8,582 nucleotides of DNA from an uncultured Clostridia bacterium. Lineage in GTDB: Bacteria > Bacillota > Clostridia > TANB77 > CAG-508. The notes beneath the pieces are model-generated. The model did no database searches, was not told the DNA's origin, and saw nothing but the letters and a program-made list of their open reading frames with translations. Position 1 is the stretch's first letter. Each line of letters begins with the position of its first letter. The position numbers were made by a program, and so were the translations under genes. Of the stretch, positions 1 to 6,052 are shown piece by piece. Location: NCBI GenBank assembly GCA_947599995.1, contig CANQFW010000061.1, positions 1-8,582 on the forward strand, written 5' to 3'.

Positions 1-29
1 AAAATATTAAAAAGATAGCGACAAATTTA

Positions 30-57
30 CAATTGTTTAAATATATTTAAACAATTG
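30..57. repeat. Perfect 28-bp palindrome
   Basis: The two 14-base arms (the left arm reads caattgtttaaata) are exact reverse complements with no spacer, so this is a perfect 28-bp inverted repeat made almost only of A and T. It could be an operator, a cruciform or hairpin, or the end of a lost element. One reading frame from the window edge stops inside it (TAA at 48-50), so it may also lie at the 3' end of a gene that starts outside the window. It is not followed by a T-run, so it is not a typical terminator. Confidence 0.7.
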
Positions 58-103
58 ATAATTTACCGCATTATAAAGATTTATCAGAAATTGTTGAATA
101 TAA

Positions 104-265
104 ATAATAAGAGGATATCTAAAAGCAAATTTAATCGGGCCATTTGTAAAAAAATTAAATGGAACAATTATTGAATGCAATACAGCTTATGATGCAATGG
201 TAAATTTGGCACATGGTAAAGGTCATGCAATGGCAGGTTATGGTGGTGAAGTAAAAAACATATAA
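104..265 (+). pseudogene. DUF362-type protein remnant with internal deletion
   Basis: The open frame has no good start; an in-frame stop lies at 101-103 and the frame ends at 263-265. It reads as two blocks of a DUF362-family protein joined together. The first, GYLKANLIGPFVKKLNGTII then ECNTAY, matches the family's N-terminal region as I recall it. The second, AMVNLAHGKGHAMAGYGGEV then KNI, matches the later region usually seen as LSHFKGHAMAGFGGAIKNIS. In intact proteins these blocks are separated by roughly 60 residues, which are missing here without breaking the frame. The N-terminus and everything after KNI are also gone. DUF362 proteins are usually a few hundred residues long and often carry 4Fe-4S motifs; none are left. 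The fragment is surely non-functional. The family call is from memory of the motifs, not a search. Confidence 0.6.
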
Positions 266-352
266 GAATGATAAGCTGACCAAACACAACAAAGTCCGAA
301 GGACAAACGCAACTCTAAGGGGTAAATCAAGAGAGTAAAAGAGGAAAGAGTT
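266..352 (+). other. GC-richer, hairpin-prone noncoding segment
   Basis: This stretch directly follows the DUF362 scar and is richer in G and C than its surroundings, with a purine-rich right part. It holds a compact hairpin (gtcc 294-297, loop gaa, ggac 301-304). Its aactct at 311-316 can pair with agagtt at 347-352, or in shorter form with agagt at 332-336. It looks like part of a structured RNA or the end of a mobile element, for example a TnpB/IS605-type or intron end, but I do not recognise a specific family and no transposase gene is near. The strand is assumed. Confidence 0.25.
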
Positions 353-362
353 ATGATTTTAA

Positions 363-1349
363 TCATTTCTCAAATTCATCTAAAGATATATGTAATTGCT
401 TTTTTATACTATCTAAGAATTTAACTCTTTTTTCTACTGTATTAGGGTTGTGAGCTCTAGCATCTGCATACTGTAATTTTAATCTTTTTTTTATTAATTC
501 ATATGATGAATCTAAATTATTACAATCAATTACTGTATCATGAGATCTTACTAAATATGCTACTCTGTCTATAAATTCTTTATCAAACCCTAATCTTGTT
601 AATATAGAGATAGTCATTTGATATGATTTCTCTGGATGTCCGTGAAAATGTCTTACTTCATCATCTTGATATGAAAAAGGCTTTCCAATATCATGCAATA
701 ATGCTGCCATATTAAGTTCAAAATCATCTGTATTCAAATTCCTTATTACAGCTAATGTATGTTGCCATACATCTAGGTTATGATGTGGATGTCTATGTTC
801 AAAATTAATCATATTTCTAATCTCTGGTATTATTTTTAATAAATCCTCATCATTTTTTTCTAGTGACTCAGCAGCATTAGTTCCTGACAATATTTTTTGT
901 ATTTTATCTTTCAACAAATTAAAATCATATATGCAAATTAAATTATTATATATTTCAGAAAGTTCTGGAATATAATCAAAATCTAAATCCTGTGTTATAG
1001 AATAAATCCTCTTTATATATTCAAATCTCATTTTTTTTGTATCTATTGCATATTCATTTACTTTGCAAGTAGAAGAAAAATTAATAAAATCAAAATAAAA
1101 GCCACATCCCTTTGATGAATTTAAGATTTCATCAGGAACATCATAAGCAAAAATATAATCTCCTTTATATCCTGCTAGATAGAGAATACTAATTTCATTT
1201 TCAAAAAAATGCATATATTTTACATTTGGTAAATATTGGTGTGTATTCTTTTGAGGATTAATTTGAAACTCTTGTCCAACATATTCAAAATTTCTATTTT
1301 CTAAAATAGATTCATATTCTTTAGATTTACACAATCTATATATTTGCAT
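363..1349 (-). CDS. HD-domain protein (HDIG, CCA-enzyme-like HD) with unknown N-terminal domain
   Basis: The protein is 328 residues, starting at the ATG at 1349-1347 behind GGAGG four bases upstream. A longer TTG-start version would run into the -10 box, so it is rejected. The C-terminal half (about 180-310) is a metal-dependent HD phosphohydrolase domain: H197 in DVWQHT, the HDIG doublet H219-D220, H236/H238 in HFHGHPE, H270-D271, and ADARAHNP at 295-302. This layout resembles the HD domain attached to bacterial CCA-adding enzymes and related phosphohydrolases. No nucleotidyltransferase domain is present. Residues 1-130 (YRLCKSKEYESIL, then NTHQYLPNVKYMHFF) form a separate block I do not recognise; homologues in clostridia seem plausible. 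Substrate unknown, likely a nucleotide or RNA phosphate; no membrane segment, so cytoplasmic. It is divergent from the HopA1-like gene. HD call firm, function open. Confidence 0.75.
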   Translation of the reverse strand: MQIYRLCKSKEYESILENRNFEYVGQEFQINPQKNTHQYLPNVKYMHFFENEISILYLAGYKGDYIFAYDVPDEILNSSKGCGFYFDFINFSSTCKVNEYAIDTKKMRFEYIKRIYSITQDLDFDYIPELSEIYNNLICIYDFNLLKDKIQKILSGTNAAESLEKNDEDLLKIIPEIRNMINFEHRHPHHNLDVWQHTLAVIRNLNTDDFELNMAALLHDIGKPFSYQDDEVRHFHGHPEKSYQMTISILTRLGFDKEFIDRVAYLVRSHDTVIDCNNLDSSYELIKKRLKLQYADARAHNPNTVEKRVKFLDSIKKQLHISLDEFEK

Positions 1350-1378
1350 AGCTCCTCCATTCATTTTTTTATAAAACA

Positions 1379-1408
1379 ATTATATCATACGACAAGATAT
1401 GTCTGCAA
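1379..1408 (-). promoter_or_regulatory. Extended -10 promoter of the HD gene
   Basis: On the minus strand TGATATAAT gives a perfect TATAAT (1384-1379) with the extended TGN motif. A weak -35, TTGCAG (1408-1403), lies 18 bases upstream. Transcription would start near 1372, leaving a leader of about 22 bases before the ATG at 1349. A small inverted repeat, gaca-N5-tgtc (1391-1403), sits in the spacer and could be an operator, but it is short. Confidence 0.6.
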
Positions 1409-1440
1409 CGTAAATCTATACCTATCATAAAAGTTTAATT

Positions 1441-1476
1441 AATTTTTTTATAATCTAGGAAAGTCATCGTTAAAAA
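1441..1476 (+). repeat. 36-bp dispersed repeat, copy A
   Basis: This copy matches 3688-3723 at 33 of 36 positions, in the same orientation. The shared parts are aattttttta at the start and aagtcatcgttaaaaa at the end, with three differences in the middle. It contains TATAAT at 1449-1454. It lies in the divergent region between the HD and HopA1-like genes. Unlike copy B it lacks the right half of the hairpin that follows the repeat. Confidence 0.75.
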
Positions 1477-1493
1477 TATTATTGTTTAGTATA

Positions 1494-1522
1494 TTGTAAA
1501 ATGATAAAATTTGTGCTAAAAT
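1494..1522 (+). promoter_or_regulatory. Promoter of the HopA1-like gene
   Basis: TTGTAA (1494-1499) and TAAAAT (1517-1522) are separated by exactly 17 bases, and TGC just before the -10 gives an extended -10. Transcription would start near 1529, giving a 5' leader of about 70 bases that includes the octamer array at 1550-1573. Confidence 0.6.
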
Positions 1523-1549
1523 AATACAAGTAAAATAATTGCAGCTAAT

Positions 1550-1573
1550 GGACTAAGGGACTACGGAACTAGG
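1550..1573 (+). repeat. Three imperfect tandem octamers in a 5' leader
   Basis: The copies ggactaag, ggactacg and gaactagg follow each other without gaps; each keeps the core ACTA followed by G at the last position. The eight bases before them (cagctaat) match the first copy at four positions. The array lies between the predicted transcription start (about 1529) and the Shine-Dalgarno at 1587-1591, so it would be in the mRNA leader. GGA-type repeats in leaders can bind regulatory proteins, but no specific regulator is identified. Confidence 0.5.
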
Positions 1574-1598
1574 ATACATAAGAGTCAGGAGTTTATAT

Positions 1599-2690
1599 AT
1601 GAATATAATTGAAAAAATAAAAACTTTTTTGAATAGAAGAAAACAAAAAGCGTTTCCAACACTAACACAAGATAGAGCTATTCATAGCGTTAATAAAAAA
1701 GATAGAAGTTGGATTTTAAATTATGGCCAAAAAACACAGCCAACAAAGTTAGATGTTGAAATTGACAGATTTTTACATTCTTTTTCAAATAATATAAAAA
1801 AATATAATATAAGATCAAATGATGATCTTAATCGTATTGCCTATACATCATTAACTAGAATGAATGGTAAATCTATTACAGAAAAAGAATATAGAAAAAA
1901 TTATTATAATGAACAAGCTTTATTAAACGAAATATATTATAATCGCCAATATACTATACAAACACAAGGAACACAAGAAAATCCACACTTTTATCATATA
2001 AAATCATATGGATATCAATTACCAGAAGATAAGGATTTAGTAAGAGTATATATAAATTGCAATAATGGTAATATAGCAGAGCTTTCACAATTGTTACTAA
2101 ATTGTAATAATAATCCTAATTTTTATATGAAATTTACTTCAAATATATCTAATTCAAGAAGCCCAAGAGGAGAAAAAATTGTTATATATTGTCGTAAAGA
2201 TGAATTAAATTATACTGCACAATTAATTAATTATACAAAAAGTATTAGTCCACATTTATATAAAGAATCTGAGAATGTACTTCCTTTTTTACAAAGTATA
2301 AACAATACATTTAGTGTATCGTCACAACCAGTTACAGATCAATTTATGTGTTTAGACGGAAGAACTAGGACAATTGCTAAATCTAAAAATAGTTTTCTAG
2401 CAAATATATTAAGTGACAGTTACATAGGAGTAGCAAAAGAAATTGCTAGAAGTGATGCGAATTTATCATTTTTATTACATGAACAAAATATAAACAATGA
2501 AGCATTATATGTAAGTAATTATGACTATATTAATTACTTTTATCATGATTATTTATTAAATAGTATGAAAGCAAAAATGGCGTATTTGTGTGCCCAAAAT
2601 AATCAATATATAGAAGGGTTACATCAAGAAACTTTACAAAATAATGCAAGAAATATTGAACAGTATTATGAAAGGGGTGCAGGAAAATAG
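1599..2690 (+). CDS. HopA1-like protein, function unknown
   Basis: The 363-residue protein starts at an ATG seven bases after AGGAG (1587-1591). The core at about 147-285 resembles the HopA1 family (named after a Pseudomonas type III effector, and found in many non-pathogens): LVRVYINC (147-154), MKFT (177-180), RGEKIVIYC (190-198) and the SFL...DSY stretch (265-275). That pattern, a strand then RVY, then K-F, then R-x-[EKD]-x-IV-x-Y, is what I recall of the family; no search was possible. HopA1-like proteins also occur with class V lanthipeptide enzymes, but no precursor peptide or kinase is visible here. There is no signal peptide or membrane segment; the N-terminus is basic (FLNRRKQK) and the protein is rich in Asn, Tyr and Gln. 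It has its own promoter. Gene reality is strong; family assignment is moderate. Confidence 0.6.
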   Translation: MNIIEKIKTFLNRRKQKAFPTLTQDRAIHSVNKKDRSWILNYGQKTQPTKLDVEIDRFLHSFSNNIKKYNIRSNDDLNRIAYTSLTRMNGKSITEKEYRKNYYNEQALLNEIYYNRQYTIQTQGTQENPHFYHIKSYGYQLPEDKDLVRVYINCNNGNIAELSQLLLNCNNNPNFYMKFTSNISNSRSPRGEKIVIYCRKDELNYTAQLINYTKSISPHLYKESENVLPFLQSINNTFSVSSQPVTDQFMCLDGRTRTIAKSKNSFLANILSDSYIGVAKEIARSDANLSFLLHEQNINNEALYVSNYDYINYFYHDYLLNSMKAKMAYLCAQNNQYIEGLHQETLQNNARNIEQYYERGAGK

Positions 2691-2900
2691 ATTAGGAATA
2701 AGATTATTTTTCACTCCATTATTATCAGATAGCAGTTTATATACTTTATGTGTCTTTTTTTAAAAGGCAAGAATGAATGAAGTTTTTATGAAAAATATTA
2801 AAACAATTATTATAATTTTTTATATTATATAAGTTTATTTTGGTTATATAAAATAGGAAGTTATAGCTGACATTTAAAGCGAAATTTTAAGGAGCAGAAT

Positions 2901-3326
2901 ATGAGAAAATTAAATTTAGTGGTAGTATTTAATACTGACTTAGAAAAGGTGCTTTTTTGCATTAGAGCAAATGAACCATATAAAGGACTATATAATTTTG
3001 TTGGTGGAAAAGTTGAGGAAAATGAAACTAATGATGAAGCAGCTTATAGAGAATTATTTGAAGAAACAGGAATATCGAGTAAAGATATAGAGTTAGACCA
3101 TTTTATGGATTTAAACTATTTTAAATATGAAAATAATTTACAAGTTTATTATGGTATTTTAAAACATGATGTAACTTTAGTAGAAGAAAAAAATAAGTTA
3201 GAATGGATAACTATAAACGATAAATTATTAGATAACTCAAAATTTGCAGGGAACTATAACATACCTCATATTATAAAACAGATAAAAGTATATTTAAAAA
3301 ATGGAATAAGGATTGACAAGTATTAA
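2901..3326 (+). CDS. Nudix hydrolase (MutT/NUDT-like)
   Basis: The 141-residue protein carries a perfect Nudix box GX5EX7REUXEEXGU: G36, E42, R50-E51, E54-E55, G57 and I58 (RELFEETGI at 50-58). Length and layout (strand LVVVF, then C20-IRANEP, then the box, then a YYGIL strand) fit a single-domain enzyme that hydrolyses a nucleoside diphosphate linked to another moiety, using Mg2+ held by the box glutamates. Substrate cannot be told; the oxidised-nucleotide sanitising MutT type and nucleotide-sugar types are both possible. The start is fixed by AAGGAG (2889-2894) six bases upstream. The 210 bases before it are very AT-rich with no clear promoter or intact small gene. It lies alone between the HopA1-like gene and a broken small gene. 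Confidence 0.93.
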   Translation: MRKLNLVVVFNTDLEKVLFCIRANEPYKGLYNFVGGKVEENETNDEAAYRELFEETGISSKDIELDHFMDLNYFKYENNLQVYYGILKHDVTLVEEKNKLEWITINDKLLDNSKFAGNYNIPHIIKQIKVYLKNGIRIDKY

Positions 3327-3351
3327 AAATTTCTTTGTTAGATGATAGAAA

Positions 3352-3377
3352 TAATACAAAAGTCTGCTTTTGTATTA
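3352..3377. other. 11-bp hairpin after the Nudix gene
   Basis: taatacaaaag and cttttgtatta pair perfectly around a tctg loop, 26 bases after the Nudix stop codon. The position suits a transcript end, but the stem is followed by A-rich, not T-rich, sequence on the plus strand and has no T-tract on the other. It may act as a 3' stabiliser or an inefficient terminator. Confidence 0.5.
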
Positions 3378-3441
3378 ATATATAAAAAAAAAGAGGCTAA
3401 AATAGAGATAAAGCATATAATACAGGTAGAGGTATTGATAT

Positions 3442-3598
3442 ATGAAAAACTGTGAATTTGTAACTTTTATTTCTATATTGGCTTGTACTATTTCTAAAAA
3501 TAAGACACAAGAAGAAATAAATATCTTGTCTGTCTTTTTTAGTCAACTTCGGAGATACATTGGCAACTTTGTCGGCTTTAGATTCATCTAATTTATAA
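3442..3598 (+). pseudogene. DUF6774-like small protein gene, frameshifted
   Basis: An ATG at 3442 eight bases after AGAGGT (3428-3433) opens a frame reading MKNCEFVTFISILACTISKN and then KTQEEINILSVFFSQL up to 3549, followed by an unlike tail that stops at 3589-3591. Skipping one base (C at 3550) restores GDTLATLSALDSSNL and a stop at 3596-3598. VTFIS-LAC-IS near the start and FFSQLGDTLAT near the end are how I remember the small cytosolic DUF6774 proteins of gut clostridia (about 50-65 residues). The repaired product would be 51 residues, about the family's length. One extra base therefore breaks the gene; this may be a real mutation or an assembly error. A TATAAT lies at 3416-3421 with no good -35. 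Function of the family is unknown. Confidence 0.7.
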
Positions 3599-3618
3599 TT
3601 AAACAAATTACAATTGCA

Positions 3619-3670
3619 CTAAACTGCTATAGTAGTGGTAGTTTAAGTTAGCATAACACATTTTGTTATG
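3619..3670 (+). other. Two adjacent hairpins after the DUF6774-like gene
   Basis: The first stem (3619-3627 with 3636-3644, two G-T pairs, loop atagtagt) is followed by a second, cataaca (3651-3657) pairing with tgttatg (3664-3670). Both lie just downstream of the broken small gene. Neither is followed by a T-run, so termination is unlikely; the strand is assumed. Confidence 0.35.
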
Positions 3671-3687
3671 TTAATTATATCACGAAG

Positions 3688-3723
3688 AATTTTTTTATAC
3701 TCTGGTAAAGTCATCGTTAAAAA
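3688..3723 (+). repeat. 36-bp dispersed repeat, copy B
   Basis: This is 33 of 36 identical to copy A at 1441-1476. It has TATACT at 3696-3701 where copy A has TATAAT. Here the shared aagtcatcgtt continues into a full hairpin: aagtc plus atcgtt (3708-3718) pair with aacgat (3722-3727) and gactt (3729-3733), with a loop aaa and one bulged A at 3728. Confidence 0.75.
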
Positions 3724-3803
3724 CGATAGACTTGATGTAGAAGAAAAATATGCGAACTAACAAATTCTAAAAGCAATGTTTTGTAGAATTTGTTAGTTTT
3801 TTT
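3708..3803 (+). ncRNA. Candidate small RNA or terminated leader
   Basis: A -10-like TATACT (3696-3701) is followed by an 11-bp hairpin (3708-3733), a short A-rich linker and a strong intrinsic terminator (3755-3803). No open frame with a ribosome-binding site lies between. A transcript of about 95-100 bases with a 5' hairpin and a Rho-independent end is therefore possible. No -35 box is clear at the usual distance, so the RNA may instead be the 3' end of a longer transcript from the DUF6774-like gene. Confidence 0.3.
3755..3803 (+). terminator. Strong intrinsic terminator
   Basis: aactaacaaattcta (3755-3769) pairs perfectly with tagaatttgttagtt (3784-3798). The loop side can add A-T pairs, and a run of seven T (3797-3803) ends the structure. 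It insulates dapF from transcription upstream and would end either a small RNA or the DUF6774-like transcript. Confidence 0.88.
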
Positions 3804-3818
3804 ATATTCCGAAACAAT

Positions 3819-3907
3819 TATAATACTTGACCTTAAGGAGTTTATATGATAGACTAAAAAAAATAAAACATAACTATGTTTTGTTATAAATATAATTCCT
3901 TAAGAGG
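3819..3907 (+). promoter_or_regulatory. dapF leader with mini-ORF and paired Shine-Dalgarno regions
   Basis: TATAAT (3819-3824) has a poor -35, so the promoter call is tentative. The leader contains AAGGAG (3835-3840) five bases before ATG-ATA-GAC-TAA (3846-3857), a three-codon reading frame Met-Ile-Asp with a perfect ribosome site. cttaagg (3832-3838), which includes part of that site, is complementary to ccttaag (3898-3904), which overlaps the start of the dapF ribosome site AAGAGG (3902-3907). A 7-bp hairpin, aaaacat (3865-3871) with atgtttt (3876-3882), lies between. Translation of the mini-ORF could thus open or close the dapF ribosome site. This is inference; no known lysine riboswitch or T-box pattern is seen. 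Confidence 0.4.
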
Positions 3908-3915
3908 TGAAAAAA

Positions 3916-4749
3916 ATGATTAAATTTACAAAAATGCATGGGCTAGGAAATGATTATGTATATATTGATACCATCCATCAGGATATCAATGAACCATCTT
4001 CTCTAGCTCGTTTTGTAAGCAACAGAAACTTTGGAATAGGTTCAGATGGACTAATTTTAATTTGTAAAAGTGATATTGCTGATTTCAAAATGAGAATGTT
4101 TAATAGTGATGGAAGTGAAGCAGAAATGTGTGGAAATGGCATAAGATGTGTAGGAAAATTTGTATATGATAAAGGCTTAACCAATAAGACAGAAGTTGCT
4201 ATTGAAACATTAGCAGGTATCAAATATTTGAAATTAAATATAAAAGATGGGAAGGTAGAAACAGTGAGAGTTGATATGGGAGAGCCAATATTTGAACCAA
4301 ACAAGATACCTGTAGTAACTCTAGAAAATCCAGTTAAAAATTTGAAAGTGATGGCACAAGAAAAAGATTTTAATATGACTTGTGTATCAATCGGAAATCC
4401 ACATGCAATTACTGTTGTAGAAGACGTAAAAAAATTTGATGTTGAAAAATATGGAAAAATATTAGAAGTAAATAAAGTATTTCCGAAACGTATAAATGTA
4501 GAATTTGCAGAGATTGTAGATAAAAATAACATAAAAATGAGAGTGTGGGAAAGAGGAGCAGGAGAAACTTTAGCTTGTGGAACAGGAGCATGTGCAACAC
4601 TAGTTGCTTGTAATATAAATGATTATACAGATAGAAAAGCAACAATAGAATTATTAGGTGGAAATTTGTATATAGAATGGAATAAGGAAGATAATCATGT
4701 ATATATGACAGGACCTGCAACTACTGTATTTGAGGGAGAACTAATATAA
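3916..4749 (+). CDS. dapF: Diaminopimelate epimerase
   Basis: DapF is the PLP-independent cytosolic epimerase that converts LL-diaminopimelate to meso-diaminopimelate, the cross-linking residue of peptidoglycan and precursor of lysine. The 277 residues match the family's usual length. The N-terminal signature FTKMHGLGNDYVYID (4-18) is present, and both catalytic thiols are in their motifs: C72 in AEMCGNGIRC and C221 in GETLACGTGACATL. SIGNPHA (158-164) and ERGAGET (212-218) supply substrate-binding positions. The start is the ATG at 3916 with AAGAGG eight bases upstream; an in-frame GTG at 3907 overlaps that site and is rejected. dapL follows after 48 bases, probably on the same mRNA. Minus-strand open frames inside this gene are shadows. 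Confidence 0.97.
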   Translation: MIKFTKMHGLGNDYVYIDTIHQDINEPSSLARFVSNRNFGIGSDGLILICKSDIADFKMRMFNSDGSEAEMCGNGIRCVGKFVYDKGLTNKTEVAIETLAGIKYLKLNIKDGKVETVRVDMGEPIFEPNKIPVVTLENPVKNLKVMAQEKDFNMTCVSIGNPHAITVVEDVKKFDVEKYGKILEVNKVFPKRINVEFAEIVDKNNIKMRVWERGAGETLACGTGACATLVACNINDYTDRKATIELLGGNLYIEWNKEDNHVYMTGPATTVFEGELI

Positions 4750-4797
4750 AAAATCTCCAATAATTATATTATAATAAACATAGAAAGGAAAATAATA

Positions 4798-6033
4798 ATG
4801 AGTTATATAAATGAGAATTTTTTAGAATTACAGGATAGTTACCTTTTTTCAACAATTGCAAAAAAGGTAGCGAAATATACTGAAGAAAATCCAGATAAAA
4901 AAGTAATTAAATTGGGAATAGGTGATGTAACAAGGCCAATACCTAAGGCATGTATAGAAGCTTTACACAAAGCAGTAGATGAAATGGGAACACAAACAGG
5001 ATTTAAAGGATACGGCCCAGAACAAGGATATGATTTTTTAAGAAATGCAATAGTTAAAAATGATTATAAAGCAAGAGGAATTGATATAGAGCAAGACGAA
5101 GTTTTTGTATCAGACGGAGCAAAATGTGATACAGGGAATATAGTTGATATTTTTGCAAAAGAAAATACTGTTGCAATAACAGACCCAGTTTATCCAGTAT
5201 ATTTAGATACAAATGTCATGTCAGGAAGAAGCGGAGACTTTAATCAAAAAGAAGGAATTTATAAAAATATTATATATTTACCAGTTACTGCAGAAAATGA
5301 TTTTAAGCCAGAATTACCAAAACAAAAAGTAGATATGATTTATTTATGCTTTCCAAACAACCCAACAGGAACAGTTTTAGATAAGCAAGAGCTAAAAAAA
5401 TGGGTAGATTATGCAAAAGAAAATAAATCTATTATTCTATATGATTCTGCATATGAAGCATTTATTACACAAAATGATATACCACATAGTATCTATGAAG
5501 TAGATGGTGCAAAAGAAGTTGCGATTGAATTTAAAAGTTTCTCAAAGACAGCTGGATTTACAGGGCTAAGATGTGGTTATGTAGTTATACCAAAAGAAGT
5601 TAAAGGCTATACTAAAGATGGAAAAGAAATAGAATATAACAAATTATGGAATAGGCGTACTTGTACAAAATTCAATGGAGTTTCATATATTGTACAAAGA
5701 GCAGCAGAAGCAGTATATTCAGAAGAAGGGCAAAAGCAAATAAGAGAGAATATTGACTATTATATGGAAAATGCAAAAATTATTAGAGAAGGACTAGAAA
5801 AGGCAGGAATCACATATTATGGTGGCTTAAATGCTCCATATGTATGGTTAAAAGTACCAGAAGGAAAGAATTCATGGGAATTCTTTGATACATTATTACA
5901 AGATATGAATGTTGTGGGAACACCAGGAAGCGGATTTGGACCACATGGAGAAGGATATTTCAGGTTAACAGCATTTGGAACAAAGGAAAACACAATAGAA
6001 GCAATGGAAAGAATAAAGAGAAAAGGATGCTGA
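4798..6033 (+). CDS. dapL: LL-diaminopimelate aminotransferase
   Basis: DapL is a class I/II fold-type I PLP aminotransferase that makes LL-diaminopimelate from tetrahydrodipicolinate with glutamate, bypassing the acylated dapD-dapC-dapE route. The 411 residues equal the typical length. The N-terminal run INENFLELQDSYLFSTIAKK (4-23) and the KLGIGDVTRP (38-47) and KGYGPEQGY (70-78) blocks are typical of DapL rather than aspartate aminotransferase. PLP-fold residues visible are N188 in FPNNPTG, D216 and Y219 in LYDSAYEAF, the Schiff-base lysine K250 in SFSKTAGFTGLRCGY, R258, and R389 in FRLTAFG. AAGGA (4785-4789) lies eight bases before the ATG. It follows dapF by 48 bases; the two enzymes act in consecutive steps. 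A terminator follows at 6053-6088. Confidence 0.97.
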   Translation: MSYINENFLELQDSYLFSTIAKKVAKYTEENPDKKVIKLGIGDVTRPIPKACIEALHKAVDEMGTQTGFKGYGPEQGYDFLRNAIVKNDYKARGIDIEQDEVFVSDGAKCDTGNIVDIFAKENTVAITDPVYPVYLDTNVMSGRSGDFNQKEGIYKNIIYLPVTAENDFKPELPKQKVDMIYLCFPNNPTGTVLDKQELKKWVDYAKENKSIILYDSAYEAFITQNDIPHSIYEVDGAKEVAIEFKSFSKTAGFTGLRCGYVVIPKEVKGYTKDGKEIEYNKLWNRRTCTKFNGVSYIVQRAAEAVYSEEGQKQIRENIDYYMENAKIIREGLEKAGITYYGGLNAPYVWLKVPEGKNSWEFFDTLLQDMNVVGTPGSGFGPHGEGYFRLTAFGTKENTIEAMERIKRKGC

Positions 6034-6052
6034 CTTAAATTTAGGGGTTATT

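Noticed and set aside
3..50. C-terminal end of a gene from outside the window
   Set aside because: Only about 15 codons (ending FKYI) are visible, with no recognisable motif, and the frame ends inside the palindrome.
2788..2832. 14-residue hydrophobic ORF MKNIKTIIIIFYII
   Set aside because: No convincing ribosome site, very short and in AT-rich sequence where such a frame arises easily.
3352..3377. Intrinsic terminator after the Nudix gene
   Set aside because: The hairpin is good, but it is followed by A-rich sequence on the plus strand and no T-run on the other, so it is listed only as a hairpin.
3397..3606. 69-residue minus-strand open frame
   Set aside because: It is the antisense of the frameshifted DUF6774-like gene, whose plus-strand translation makes better sense and has a ribosome site.
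3819..3915. Lysine riboswitch or T-box in front of dapF
   Set aside because: None of the conserved sequence blocks of either RNA is present and the leader is too short.
3978..4720. Long minus-strand open frames inside dapF
   Set aside because: They lie opposite a fully convincing dapF, have low-complexity hydrophobic translations and no ribosome sites, so they are shadows.
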